Source: Pegoplata infirma (lineage: Eukaryota; Arthropoda; Insecta; Diptera; Anthomyiidae). Taken from it: DNA of 64,000 bases. How positions within the stretch are numbered: position 1 is the first letter of the stretch; every line of letters begins with the position of its first letter. The stretch spans positions 230,447,462 through 230,511,461 of the forward strand of contig OY992538.1 in NCBI GenBank assembly GCA_963921195.1, in the 5' to 3' direction. The notes under the pieces were generated by a model, which searched no databases, was not told the DNA's origin, and was given only the letters and a program-made list of their open reading frames with translations. The translations under genes were made by a program, and so were the position numbers. Below are positions 1 to 42,212 of the stretch, piece after piece.

Positions 1-110
1 CAAATCGATGCCATTTTATTACAAATTTCTTGATTCGGATAGATACTTAGATTGTTATATGATTAAAGTGCCGAGTAAAAACATGCATTTTCATTAAAGT
101 ACTTGCCCTA

Positions 111-226
111 CTGATCAATAATATATATACTTTATGGGGTCCCCGACCGATATTTCCATGCGTTACACATGGAATGACAAAGTGAGTATAAACCCATATT
201 GTAGTTGGAGGGTATAAAAATAGAAG
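111..226 (-). mobile_element. mini-me / DINE-1-like element, terminal fragment
   Basis: Contains the family's (TA)n tract, the GGGGTCCCCGACCGATATTT core and a terminal GGAGGGTATAAAA, inverted relative to the copy at 60271. The (GTCY)n part and the other end are missing. Confidence 0.65.
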
Positions 227-530
227 CCGAGGTGTACACATCGCGTCTGCTAGGCCCATCCAACATTGGTGAATTTTTGGCCCGAAAATCAAATATATAA
301 CCCACTGTGAAAAAAACGAAAACCCCGATGAGCCTTTAAAAGTAGTTGAGGATTCTCTATCAAGTTGGTAGTTTCCACCTTGCGGGAATTTTAAACACCG
401 TCTTTATTGTGGGCGTGGCAGCAAAAGTTGCAAAAAATCAAATTTTTGGAAATTTTCAGAAATGAAATTGTGACCTGGGGGATTTAATGCATCAAATCTT
501 AAAATATTTTGACATCACATTCTAGTACTA

Positions 531-800
531 AGAAGTGAAGTATCTCAGCCCTTATGAACCGATTTGCCAGAAACTTAGATTATATAAAAAAGAGACGATT
601 TAAAGGATCGGGTGTGTCGGCCATATAAGTGTATAAAAATTTCGTTGTCCCTTTACGACCTTCGGGAAAATTTCGAAAACTCCCGAAATAACAGGAATAT
701 CGTCTAGAGCAAAAATAAGTGTCGACTTAAATTTAATAAATATTATTTCGTTAAACCCCTAATTCCCCGATATGGCCGATAAGCCAAGACCAACCTTTTA
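531..800 (+). mobile_element. Truncated copy of the 36549-37987 terminal-inverted-repeat element
   Basis: Matches 36549-36745 and then 37652 onwards: GAAGTATCTCAGCCCTTATG, TCGGCCATAT, and GATATGGCCGATAAGCC near the end. It lacks the 899 bp insertion of the other copy and so supplies the empty target site (TCTAGAG near 703-709). The right terminal repeat is lost. Confidence 0.65.
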
Positions 801-904
801 TATATGGGCTATTTGTCAACGGGAGATCCCCCGCCCCCAAAATCCTATTGGTCGTAGAGAGTTGTATTATGACTAAAAAAATTTAGCCAATTTAAATATT
901 TTCA

Positions 905-2055
905 AAAACTGAGTACACAGTTTTAATTGTACTTATTTAAACGTCACGAGAAATCGCGAAATTCATTTTTTGCTGTTTTTGTGTTTTATATTTAGATAGG
1001 CTTCTTTAAAATTTCGCAAAAACATGGTATGCAGTTGTACTTGTGCTTGATCAAAGATCATACAGCTGTTGACATCGAAATTGTATGTGTTAAATTTCGC
1101 GAGATATCGCGTAATTATATATATTTTTTTTTACTATTCATTTATATTTTAAAACCGGTTATTTAGAAATAATAAAAAAAAGTGGTATGCAGTTTCATTT
1201 GTACATGTTGGAAGAAATTATAACTGCCCACAAAAAAAATATAGCTGCTCACTTTCGCGAGAAATAGCGAAAATCAGCTTTTTGGGGGTATTTCTTGTTT
1301 TGATTAAAAAAAGAAGTTTCTTTCACATTGTTGAAAAACACGAATTGCAGTTTAATTTGCTATTGATTAAAGGTGATACGGCTGTTAACATTTAAATTCT
1401 AGCTGCTCAATTCTTCGAGATATCGCTTAAAAACTCGCTAAACAACTATTTATTCATTACTTTGTGTTATTTTTGGTCTGTAAAAACATTTCCTTCAATT
1501 AACGACAAAAATGTGGTATGCAGTTTGAATTCGAGGTTATTAAAGTTGACAAAACTGCAAGCATAAAAATTATAGATGATCAATTTCCCGAGAAATTGCA
1601 CAATTGCTGTTCAAGCTTTTATATTAATTAATTTATTTTTTCTTTAGTCCCTAAAATAAAGGAAAAAATCAAGAAACGACAAATATATTGTATGCAGTTT
1701 AAATTTTATGTGGTTAAAGGTGGTAAAACTGCTCAAATAAATATCTTTGCTGCTAATTTACGCGAAAAATAAAAGTTGTTCCAATTTTATATTTTTTTTT
1801 TAATTTTGCGATCTCTCGCGAAATTGAGAAGATAGGATTTCGATGTTAACTGTTTTGTGACCTGTAAATAAATACAATTAAAAGTGTATACTCAGTTTTT
1901 GAAGATATTTAAAAAACTTCATTGTCAAAATTTAAGAAAATACAAAAACACTCATTTCGCGATATCTCGCGAATGCGAGCATCTACGATTTCGCTGTTAA
2001 CAGTTTTGTGACATTTAATCAAGTAGAAATCAAACTGCGTTTACACTTTTCGTCG
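905..2055. repeat. Diverged tandem array, 157-176 bp units, with inverted last units
   Basis: Units recur at about 1026, 1183, 1343, 1513 and 1689, each with GGTATGCAGTTT-like text, then GCTGTTAACAT-like text and a TTTCGCGAGATATCGCG-like palindrome. From about 1795 the same motifs appear in reverse orientation (CAGTTTT, CGCGATATCTCGCG, AAACTGCG). The likely source is a foldback element with internal subrepeats. No coding capacity. Confidence 0.6.
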
Positions 2056-3381
2056 ACACTAAAGTTGAACCTAAACATCGCTGAAGCTCACCGTGTTGGG
2101 ACGCTGACTTCGAATTTTTATTCAGATTTCAAAATGGCGGACTCAATATGGCGGATGGTTTTTTTTAAGTTGTCGCATTCAAATAAAACTCGGTTCCCGG
2201 GTGTATTATGGGTCACTAGGAGTTTAAGCAATATATTAGCTGTGTTTTGCAATCATTTGGATTAGGATTTACCATACAATATGTGGACTAAATAAATATT
2301 GTTATTATTTAGGATTAGCAAACCTTTGACTCTCCCTGTTGTGGAATGTATTTTATACAGAGCTTTTGTAATATTTTTAAAGCATACTTTAAGGGCGCAC
2401 AATAAATATCCCTATCAAATTATGCAGGAAGTAAAAGCTCTTTTGTTTTATTTATTTAAAACTTTCATTATTTGAATTTTTTAGCATTTTTAAAGCACAC
2501 TTTTGGGGTAATATTAGAAAATGTACTTAATAAGTACAAATAATTGAAAAACACAACAATTATCTTCAACACTTTTTCAAACGTTTAGTTTTGTGTAAGC
2601 TCTGGCATTAATCGGTAGTATTTTAAAGGGACAATCCATTTTTGTTTTCAATAAATATTACAGTGTAACAAAAAAAACCTATTCCAGAACAAGCACTGCA
2701 CGATAAACGGTTCCAAATAGAAAGAGGAATCACATCATCAACAAATAAATTTAATTTCTTACCAGATGTAAATAGTCTTGATTGTTCTGGGATTAATCTT
2801 AAAAAAAAAATTGTATTGTTTTAAAAAATTTATTTTTCAAAATATTTTTTTAAATCTACTAATATAATTTAAAATATTTATATTTTATAATAAAATTTTT
2901 ATAAGTTTCGATAACAATATTTTAAAATCTACTTAATTAAATGAATATTATTATAATAAAAACATTTTCTTTTTTTTGATAAAAAAAAGTGTTGCATCCT
3001 ACTTAAAGAACAATACACTACATGATGAACACTTTTTTATAAATAATTTAAAAATTTTTAAAATTTTAATAGATTTGTCATTGATTGATATGATTTTGTT
3101 AGAAGAAATATTTGTAAAATTTTGTTATTAAATTTGCCATAAATTTGAAGAATCATGTTATACTAATTATAAAATTAAATAAAGTTAAACTATAAATTAT
3201 ACAGTTTTTTGTGTCGTAAAAAAAAAAAACTTTATTTTTAAGGTTTGCTTTTTTATATAATTTTGTTAAATTTTTCCAAAAATTAATTTTTATTTTTTTT
3301 TATGCTTTTTGAAACATTTAAATGGAGGGACTTTTGTTTATGTTTGTTAATTTTGTTATAAAAAGTTAAAAAGTTTGTGCT
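2056..3381. other. AT-rich DNA, no gene recognised
   Basis: Apart from short fragments (AAAGCATACTTTAAGGG at about 2378, also seen near 26761), I see no repeat boundary, RNA gene or conserved reading frame. The part next to 3381 may belong to longer Kank 3' UTR forms. Confidence 0.4.
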
Positions 3382-3737
3382 TTTATTAGAAAAAAAATTC
3401 TAAAAAAAACTGTGCGTTTAATTTTCTTTAGTTATACTCTCATTAGACTGTTAGATCTTAAATCTTTTAACTTATTTTTGATCGTTTTCGTTGTTATTTG
3501 TTATCTGATTTTATAATTAATTGACATTTTAATATGGAATGTTGTTTCTTGTTAAATATTTCGTTTAAGCCAGATTTTTTTGTAACTTAAAAATTATAAA
3601 TAATTAAAAACTAAGTACTTGTTTTAAAGAGGCATTTTAAATGCTTTTGTTTTTTAAGTTTAAATAAATTAAAAAATACAACTTTGTTCGTTTGTCTACT
3701 TTAAACTGGCTTTAAATTTTTTTTTTTAACTAATGTC
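3382..3737 (-). other. Kank 3' UTR with first AATAAA signal
   Basis: Directly after the Kank stop the minus strand is AT-rich and unique. The first canonical AATAAA on the minus strand is at 3387-3382, giving a 3' UTR of about 350 nt; further AATAAA copies lie below it (for example near 3236-3231), so longer ends are possible. Confidence 0.5.
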
Positions 3738-33317
<29,580 letters not shown>

Positions 33318-34440
33318 ATTTTTTATTTAAATTTTTTTTTTTTATTTTTTTTTTTTAATTTTTAGAGCATACAGCAGCAAGCAGCTAGCAGCAGCAACAA
33401 ATTAGTAATATGCAAATAATACTATTTTATTTTTTTGTTAAAAGCTTAGCATTTTGTTGTTGAGGTTTTATTTTTAAAAATTTTATTTTCAGTTTTTAAA
33501 ACCTTGCAAAATTATCTATTGTTATCATTTATTTGTTTTTGTTTTATTATTAGTTTTTTTTTTTTTTAATTAATTTATATTAATTTAATTTTCTTAAACA
33601 AACACATTCAGCATTATTATGAACAGCCATTTAAACAGTTGTTAAAATATTTTTTTTAAGGTCACATATATTTTTTGTTAGTTTTGATTTCATATTTTCA
33701 GCTGCTGTAACAAATATTAGAAATTTGATTGTAAATTTTAGAAAAAACAAACAACTCACTATAGATTAATTCATGTTTAATTTTTTTTAAAAGAGATAAT
33801 AACATTTTTTCTTTCGATTTATAAATATATTTATAATAATATTTTTAAATTGATTTCAAAACAATATTAATTAATTTAAATTGTGTATTATTATATTCGT
33901 TTAATAATTTTATTTATTTTATTTCAAAACAAATGTAATTAATTTTTTATTGATTTCGATTTTTATATTATTATTTTTTTTTTTTCAAATAAATTTAGAT
34001 GTGTTTTGATTTTGGTTGTCGATATTATAGAAGATCCATTGCGTTTCAATTCGTAGAGTTTTTTTTATTATTTAAATATAAAGTTTTTCTATTATTTTAT
34101 TTTTAATTTTATATGTTGTCGATTTTAATTTGTTTATATTTTAATATTTGTGTTTTATTTCTAATCGATTATATTTTCTATAAAACTTAAAAACGGTTAT
34201 TTTATGGAGCCGAACCAGTTTTTGGTTAGGTTTAACTTATTGTTAGTTTATGATTTTAAGTTATAATTATGTGGTTCATAATAAAACCCCCTTTGAAACA
34301 TTAAAGTCGACCTGACAGAATACCTCAATATCCTATACAATGTCCCAAACACATTTTTTCAGATGATTTAACATTAAAAAAATTAAAAAATTATACAAAA
34401 ATTCTAACAAGAAAATTGTTGTTTTGACTAAAAACTTTTT
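33318..34440 (-). promoter_or_regulatory. Probable Kank 5' UTR and upstream region
   Basis: Repeat-free AT-rich DNA immediately 5' of the Kank start. On the minus strand, 33395-33365 carries a run of GCTGCTGCTAGCTGC-type triplets typical of fly 5' UTRs. No clear TATA box, initiator or DPE could be chosen among the many AT tracts, so no transcription start is proposed. Confidence 0.4.
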
Positions 34441-34793
34441 TAGACCTTTTTGGGGGAAAAAAAAATTTTAGTACACTGAAAGAATTATTGTTCATTATAT
34501 CTATGAACAAATTTCATAAAACCAAATTCATAGAATCAATGAAATAATTCATTGGCTGAATGAATATTCATTAGTATTCTGAAATATTTCATAGAATTTT
34601 ATTCATAGATTTTATTAAATTCATAGAAAAAATTCATAGAATTAATGAATGTCATTCATAAAAGAAAATGCCATCAATATGCCTTTTTATTTTTTTAATA
34701 ATTAAAATAATGTTACAATAATTAAAATAGTTGAATAAATTTATTAAAAAAATAAAAAAAAATAAAAAAAAACATTAAAAAAAAAGATCATTG

Positions 34794-34871
34794 CTGCCCT
34801 GACAGGGGCTCGAACCCAAGACCTACCGGTTAAAGTGGTAATTGTCGACGCCTTAGCTATCAGCGCCACCA
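34794..34871 (-). other. tRNA-like segment (minus) inside MITE
   Basis: On the minus strand: A box-like TAGCTAAGGCG, then B box GGTTCGAGCCC (exact consensus), ending GTCAGGGCAG. Acceptor and anticodon stems are imperfect, no 3' Pol III T-run in the right place; read as a tRNA-derived relic or SINE head. Confidence 0.55.
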
Positions 34872-35049
34872 AAGAAGAAAAATCTCGCCAACTAACGCTT
34901 GGTTTTATAACGCTTCATTTTTGCAAATACAAAAAAAAATTGTTTTCTACAAACACACACACAGCTTTTGGCAGAGCATTGTGACAGAGCATAGACCCAA
35001 ACTCAATATACTAATCAAATTTGATTTTAAGTGTTGTTACTTGTTTATA

Positions 35050-35121
35050 TAATTTAGCTAAGTGGCTAGAGACTAAGCTTCTCGAACAACAGGTTCTCTG
35101 TTCGAATCTCGGTGGGGATAA
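35050..35121 (+). other. tRNA-like segment (plus) inside MITE
   Basis: A box-like TAGCTAAGTGGCTAG and a weaker B box TGTTCGAATCT. No clean cloverleaf. Oriented against the segment at 34794-34871, the two facing each other across about 180 bp. Confidence 0.45.
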
Positions 35122-35402
35122 GTTAAAAAAACATATAAATTTTTAAAAATAGAAAATTTTAAATAAATAAAATAATAAAAATAAAATATAAAAGATAGAA
35201 TTGAAATAATAAAACAAATAAAAATAGAATTGAATAATAAATTTTTTTTTCCATAGCCTATGAACTTTTTCATAGGTTTCTGGTTTCTATGAATTTGATT
35301 CATAGATTCTATGAAGGGCATCATTGGCTCACTTCTAATGATTTTTTTCATAGTATCAATGTACGTTTTCATAGCCGTAATGAACAAAATTCTTTCAGTG
35401 TA

Positions 35403-36548
35403 TAAACATTTTTTAGCGGCAAAACACTCTGTTAAGTATTTTTTTTTAACACGTAAATTCGCGATGATTTCCATTTTTATTAAACGGCTTTGCCTTAACT
35501 AGGACCGATTTCGCTGAATTCAATGACAAACTGACTAGGAGAATGACAAATATACATGTAAAGTCTTGAAAGTCTCACAGTTGTCATTCGATCGTCTTAA
35601 AATCGATCGATTTGACCGATTCCAGGTCAAATTGCACAGAAAACTGTCATTTTCGTATTTGCCGCCACCAATTTTAATGAAATTCTGCAAAGATATTGTA
35701 AATGGGAATTGTTTTTAAAATTTTTACCTTTTCGGCTCGGAGCCCTTTCTTTTTTCAAAATATGGCGATCAGAAAATTGACATAAAAAATTTCAAACTTT
35801 CAATGTTTTCACCAATATTACTGCTGAACAAATTCACAGAAATTTGCATCCGACTATATGAAAAAAATCGATTTTGACCTCCTTAATCCTAATCTGCCTT
35901 CCAAATTTTTCTATCACGTTAGGTTTTTAAGATATTCGCGATTCAATATTAAAAACACTAATTTAACACTTTTTGGGTCTCCCATGTAACGTAGGGTAGA
36001 AAGACGCACATTTATCTTCCTTTTATTTTGAAGTGCTGTAAATTGGGCACGTGCTCTAAGCTGGTTGGGCACTATCGCCAAAAAATAAAATAAAATATAA
36101 TTTTTCGGAAAATTTTTTATTAAAAACATAATTTAATTAAAAAAATATACAAAAAAATTTTCCACCCGTGGGGCACAATTGTCAGCAAACTACCCCATTT
36201 AATGTGGCGTATTAACCTAATGGGGTACATCCGTCATCGGCAAATCAACCAACCCACGGGGTACATCGGTCGTCGGCTAATGTGCCCCATGTACGCCACG
36301 CAAAACTGCCCCATCCTCAGTCTGGCGAATGTGCCCCAGGAGCGAACGCTAACATTGCAGTTTTTTTAATGGATAGTAACGGTTTACAATGGTATTCTAA
36401 CTATGTAATATTTTTTCAGCAACCTTAAAATTACAAAAACACATTTGTCCGCTTTCACGTGTAAAGTAGAGAGGTCAAAGTTCATATTGTGAAAAAGAAT
36501 TAATAAATATACATTTGCCTAGTTTGTCACAATTTGATACCCATCTTA
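35403..36548. other. Intergenic, old repeats
   Basis: 35600-35945 holds text (TCCAAATTTTTCTATCACGT, AGGTTTTTAAGATATTCGCG) shared with 52850-52890 and 9770-9810. 36170-36345 has GTGCCCCA / GGGGTACAT motifs linked to the minisatellite at 38025. No gene. Confidence 0.45.
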
Positions 36549-37987
36549 CAAGGGAAGTATCTCAACCCTTATGAACCGATTTCCTGAAACTTAAAATATA
36601 TATAAAAAGGACGATTTTAAGGTTGGAGTGTCCCGGCTTATCGGCCATATCAGTGTTTCAAAATTTCGTTGTCCCCTTATGAAACAATCTGGAGCTCCGG
36701 GAAAATTTCGATAACTTCCGAACTAATAGGAATATCCTCTAGAGCAGCGGTTACCAACCTTTTTGGCTCGCGTACCCCTAATTTTAAATTTTATCAGCCG
36801 CGTACCCCCCAACTTATACTTTACATATAAATATTAGAGTTAATTTTGAAATTTTTGATTAGCGGGTATTATTATTTTTTTGAAGGATTTAGGGGAGATC
36901 AAAACAATAGTTGTATTTTTTTGTGAAAATGTTTGCTCCTTGGGGTAGTTCAATGCATCTGGAAACACGGCTTTTGAGCTGATTTTTCTGCAGAGAAAAA
37001 ACGCCTGAAAATATTTGCAAATCTGATTTCACCAGTCGATTCTACACAAAAAATTAAAAAATTTTTGAACTCCGAAAAAAAGTTCGGAAAACCCATCACA
37101 GGGGCCGGATATATAATGTTTTTAATTTTTTTTTAATGTTTTTTTTTTTTAATACGAGGGCAGATAAATAATTCCGTGACTTTTCGAATGAAACATACGA
37201 TACAATGAAAGGCCAGTTTAAGCTTACAAAAATGTTACCAAAATCCATTCTACCATAACCCGTCTTAAAAATGTCTAAAAACACGTTTTTTAAGAACTTT
37301 TACATAAATTTTCTCAAAAACCTGACATCATTGAAAAGTTTGGGAACCATATTCGTAATCAGCATCGAAAGGTTAATCGAAAAAAATTACCAGATCTCAA
37401 AATATCATCCAAAAATATTGCAAAAAATGCTCTCTAAATTGCAAAAAAAATAAATTTTTTGTGAACTTTGGCCTCAACTTTCTTAAAAACCTGACGTTAT
37501 GGAAAACTTTGGAAGCCAGATGCGAAACCAGCATTGAAAGGTTAATCTAAAATGAATGTCCAAATTACTAAAATTGTACGTACCCCCGCGGACAGTTTCG
37601 CGTACCCCCTAGTGGTACGCGTACCATAGGTTGGTAACCGCTGCTCTAGAGCAAAAATATGTGACGATTTAAATTTAATAAAGATTATTCCATATTCATA
37701 TGGACTTCGTAGGTCTATGTCTTCATATAAATACCCCCCAAAAATTACACATTTTCATGAAAAAATTATTTAACGAACTCAATCTTTTACAAGGTTTTGT
37801 CACCGTTGGATAGGCATTAAAAAAACCTTTCTTCTCATATGTAAACATCATATACATAGTTTCTAAGAAAGAAATGGCTGAAAAATCCAAAAAACTATTT
37901 TTTCGCCATTTTTTGACCCATGTTTTGAACCCCTAAATCCGCGATATGGCCGATAAGCCGAGACACTCCATTGAGATACTTCCCTTG
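36549..37987. mobile_element. TIR element, ends CAAGGGAAGTATCTCAA, with nested hAT MITE
   Basis: Terminal inverted repeats of at least 21 bp (CTTACAAGGGAAGTATCTCA and complement). The ends resemble, but are not the same as, the 6099/20279 MITEs. Without its insertion the element would be about 530 bp. The target duplication is ambiguous (TTA left, TAA right). A shorter copy is at 531-800. Confidence 0.75.
36745..37643. mobile_element. 899 bp hAT-type MITE, TIR CAGCGGTTACCAACCT, TSD CTCTAGAG
   Basis: Perfect 16 bp terminal repeats and a perfect 8 bp duplication CTCTAGAG (36737-36744; 37644-37651). The uninterrupted target is at about 696-715. Arms carry GCGTACCCC in both orientations. No transposase. 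Confidence 0.92.
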
Positions 37988-38024
37988 TAAGTTTAAAAAA
38001 TAAGTGGGGGTGCCAATTGTGCCC

Positions 38025-38110
38025 CACTGGAGAATGTACCCCACTGGCGAATGTGCCTCACTGGCGAATATGCCCCTCTCGCGAATGTGCCCTACTGGCG
38101 AATGTGCACC
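38025..38110 (+). repeat. 17 bp minisatellite, about five units
   Basis: Units of GCGAATGTGCCCCACTG with few changes, plus single diverged units at 36318-36335 on the other side of the inserted element. Confidence 0.75.
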
Positions 38111-38284
38111 TCCTATCTCAAGTTTTTGTGCTCACACAAAAACTTGATTTAGTATAAATGAGACCTCTTGATTTCAAATCAGGCATTAAAATTTTTCTAA
38201 CGCGTACCGTTTTTAAAATATTGGCGTTTGAAAAGATCAAACTCCACTCTTAAGGTCTTATATTCTTTATAAATCACACTAAAA

Positions 38285-38700
38285 TTTACAAACGCGAATA
38301 TCTCGGAAACGCAACATTTTAGAAAAATTTGGATTGCAGTTTTGGAGTCAGAAGGTCCATTTAATATAAAATCAATTCCGATATTGTGGAAGCAACGTAA
38401 TTATACGTAACAGTAGACCACCAAAAGTAATAGAAAATTGATTTTTTTTTAACTTTTTAACAGCGAATATCTAAAAAATGGTACATGCTAGAAAAATTGT
38501 AGTGTCAGATTTGAAATCAGGAGACCAAAATCTATAAGGACCGATTTTTGTGGAAGCAACGTAAGAATATGTAACAGTGGACCACCAAAAGTGCTAAAAT
38601 ATTGGTTTTTAACTTTTTAACAGCGAATATCTCAAAAATGTGGCAGATTTAGAATCAGGAGACCAGATTTGGCAGATTTGGAATCAGGAGACCAAATCTA
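38285..38700 (+). repeat. Tandem repeat of 160-170 bp units
   Basis: Anchors CGAATATCT at 38294, 38464 and 38624; shared GTGGAAGCAACGTAA, ACAGTRGACCACCAAAAGT and AATCAGGAGACC. Between 38640 and 38695 a 28 bp piece is itself doubled. Confidence 0.7.
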
Positions 38701-39796
38701 TTTAGTGTCGAAGAGTGTACCTATTCAGAGTGATCTTCTAGGGTGAACATAGATTTTTTACAAAAGTCTGTACCAAAAATCTCAGAATCTGGGACTCAGA
38801 CTCTGACATTTTGAAAAAATTTTGAAGTTTATATCCTACAATAATTTTGATCCCATGATCCAGTGTATTTTTTATATCCTCCACTCTAGTGATAGAGGGT
38901 ACCCGTGTAAAAAAGTAATTAGATCAAAACATATCTCCTTTGATAAAAACATATATGGTTCATATCTAAATGGATGTAATTAGATCAAATCCATATATAT
39001 TCACATCTGCTTCAGATATGTTTTGATCCGTAAATTGAGTCTATCTGGCATATATGACATATATGATCAGACATTTTCAGATATGTTCATTAGACTGGGT
39101 CGAAATCCTACAAAGTCTAAGGATCGATTGTCCTTAGTGCGGGAAAGTGGTAATGGGGTAATATAAGCATTTTATGGAAGACAACTTTTTAATCGATCAA
39201 AAACTCTATTAGCGCATCGATGGTCAAAATTGAGATTTTGGTCAAAATGGCCAAATTTTCAAAAAAATTTTAAAAACATAAATTTTATTTCTTGCTTAAT
39301 AAAAATTTTTTTTTTATTGCATTTGATACTAATAACTTATGTATTAAATATTGGAATTTTATGCCATCATTAACATATTTTTATTTAAGATACAAAAAAA
39401 ATCATATTTTTGATGCGGTTCTAAAAACCACTTTTTTTTAATTTAATTTTTATTTTTTATTAAAATTGCAAAATATATCGATTTTATCACTCAATGTTAT
39501 TGAAAACATCATAAAGACTAAAGATTTATTTTTTTGCGAAAATCCGTTTGGTAGTTTTTTGTGGGGAGCGGTTTCAATTGAGCGGATTTCAAGGATATCG
39601 TATTTTTTGCCATTTTTTGGAGTTTTTATTTTTTATAAACTACATTATTGTACAAATTGACCAATATTATGCTCTATCTTGTTCCATTTGATCATGGTAA
39701 CTTAGTTTTGAAACGATAGATTTATAGGACATTTTTAACCCTAATCGGTCAGCGGCCAAAAGTGTCCTGCACTGAGTTTTTTTTAGGTTTTAACTA

Positions 39797-41743
39797 CCCG
39801 AGTAAAAAAGTTTATATATAATTATATATAATTTGATAAAATTATATAAAATTATATATAATTATATAAGATTATATATAAAAGTTTCAGTTTTCAGAAA
39901 ATTCCTTAATGCAATTATATATAATTATATATAATTATATATGCTATATATAATCAGATATAATTATATATAATGTTAATGTTGCAAAGATTTCCAGAAA
40001 ATCTTTGCAAAATTTATTTAAAATTTTGATATTTTTGTTTATTTCTGATTAAAATTTGCAAATAATTTTAGTTACTTTTACTATTATATTGTTGGTTTTA
40101 AATTCACTAATTCCAAGTTTTATTCTTTTTAAAATCGAAACCTCAAATTAATTACAATTAACATCATCTTTTTCGCGGATCTCTTTAAAAACACATATGG
40201 AAATTATTTTGTCGGGGCAGTAACAATATTTTTTGTTAGCAACCGATATTTTTAAACTGCAACATTTTCTGAAATCAAAACCAATAATATTTTCCTAATA
40301 TTATTCACATTTGGTTTTATAATTTGCAAACACTATTTGTTTGCTATCTCATAAAACTACAACTTTGTTTTCAACAACTTTAAAAATGACTTTTATTTTA
40401 TTTGTGACAATTGTCAAAAGTATTTCAAAAAAAAAATATTAACAAAAAATTTAAATTAAAAATTCAAATAAAAATTTTTATAAACTATAAATCTTGCTAT
40501 TTCTCTCACTTCTTTCGATTTAACGGGAAAATACATCAGAAGAGGTAACATTAAATATTTGAAAACGGGTAAAATTTAGTTTGATTTATGTAAAATATCT
40601 ATTTTTTTTCTTTATTAGTTATCAATTTGTCAAATATCAAAAACTACAAAGAAAATTCCATCAAGCTTCCTTTTGGACTTTAAACACTAATTGGACTATC
40701 AACACTAATATGGATTGTACAATTTGCAAAGATTAGATCAACAGTAATGTACGAAGTCTTCTCTTCAAAACCTGCAGTTTAATGTGCATCTTATACGCTT
40801 ATAAATAGGATTTAATAAGGTATGGCATAATTTTGTCTTCATTAGTCTGTTTTCCATGCCATGGGTGACAGCGCGATTAAAAATTGTGCCAAGTAGAGGT
40901 GTTCGAAATAAAGGACATTCCAAACCGGTATGTGCTAAAAAAAAACATTCTTAATACTACTAAATTTGAAGCACAATTTTTTTTCGCGAGGAACGAATGG
41001 TAATACGACGTCACATCACAAATAAATTGTTTTAACATAAAACAACACGAATGGGAAACAAAAATATCATATACGAAATTGTTTTTATTGTCCATTTATG
41101 TTGGCTTATGTTATAACCAGTTCCTGTATGGTACAGACGTTGTGTAAGGAAGAACATTTTAAGTCAAAAATTATGCAATACATTATAACATCCTAGTTAT
41201 CAGAAGCATAGCATATGACGTTTTCTTATCTGCAAATAATGCCGGACTTTTTTATTCTAAAAAGTGTATAATAGAACAAAGAAAAATATAACATTTCCTC
41301 TCTAGGTACTATTTTCTATTTTAATTTGTTTTTATTTGAATAAGTTCCCTTTCTTTCTTGTAATTTTATATTATTGTATTTTTTTTTTTAATGTTTTATA
41401 AAATAAAAATAAAATTATTTGAAAACTAATTGAAATTTTAATGAAAAAAATAAATCCAAAATCATGTGGGTCATATCTAATTATATAAATTTATATCTTT
41501 TTTTATAAAATTATATCAAATTGTATAAAATTAGATCAAAAAATTTTTCGGATATAATTTTATCAAATTATATATAATTTTATCAAATTATATATAATTT
41601 GATATAATTTTATCTAATTTTATAAAATTTTATCCACCAAATCCTGGATATAATTATATATAATTTTATCAAATTATATATAATTTGATAAAAGTGAGTT
41701 AAATCAAATTATATATAATTATATATAAATTTTTTTACTCGGG
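39797..41743. mobile_element. 1947 bp element, TIR CCCGAGTAAAAAA, TSD TA, nested in left arm
   Basis: TA at 39795-39796 and 41744-41745; the matching right arm (43985-43995) gives the uninterrupted target AACTACTG. Outer parts are long arrays of TATATAATT; the middle 40000-41440 is unique AT-rich sequence without a recognised frame. Confidence 0.9.
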
Positions 41744-42212
41744 TACTGTTTAATGAAATAAATGGTTGCAAAATCATGTTTGTGTTGAATATTGTGTTGT
41801 ATAATCTTTTATTTAATCATATTGACTTAATTTTGAAACATACATATTTTTGGTCATCTTTAACCCTTATGTGCATGCAACCAAAAATGTCCCCTACCAA
41901 AATTTTCATGTTTTTCACAAATAAAAAAAACACACATTTTTGTATTCAAAATAGTCATAAATAATTAATTGAATAATTTTGATATTGCCGAAAGCGTTAA
42001 CCCTTCTGAAATAAAGGTCAAAAGTGGCCCACTAACAGATTTTTAAACCGAAATGATAACATTGAATTAGGATTACGTGCGGACTAATTTTGTTTTAATA
42101 AAACTAAAATATTTTGATATTATATCACAAGCAACCATTCATTTCATATATTTATTAATGTCAAAAAAGCCATAAAACAAATAATCTCTAAATCAAACAT
42201 TTAAGACAACAC

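Larger units (their letters stand above)
34474..35400. mobile_element. 927 bp MITE, TIR CACTGAAAGAATT, TSD TA, with two tRNA-like segments
   Basis: TA at 34472-34473 and 35401-35402; ends CACTGAAAGAATTATTGTTC and its near-complement. Outer arms repeat AATTCATAGAA/TTCATAG motifs. The centre holds tRNA-like sequences on the minus (34794-34871) and plus (35050-35121) strands. The 133-codon frame inside is chance. Confidence 0.82.

Noticed and set aside
905..2055. CRISPR-like array because of regular spacing
   Set aside because: Units are 157-176 bp, diverged throughout with no short identical repeat and unique spacers, in a eukaryotic sequence.
35073..35474. A 133-codon open frame
   Set aside because: Crosses the end of the 34474-35400 MITE and one tRNA-like segment, which cannot both be coding.
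39797..41743. Replication origin or matrix attachment site because of TATATAATT arrays
   Set aside because: The arrays are explained as the subterminal parts of a TA-flanked element that recurs at 54961; no further support.
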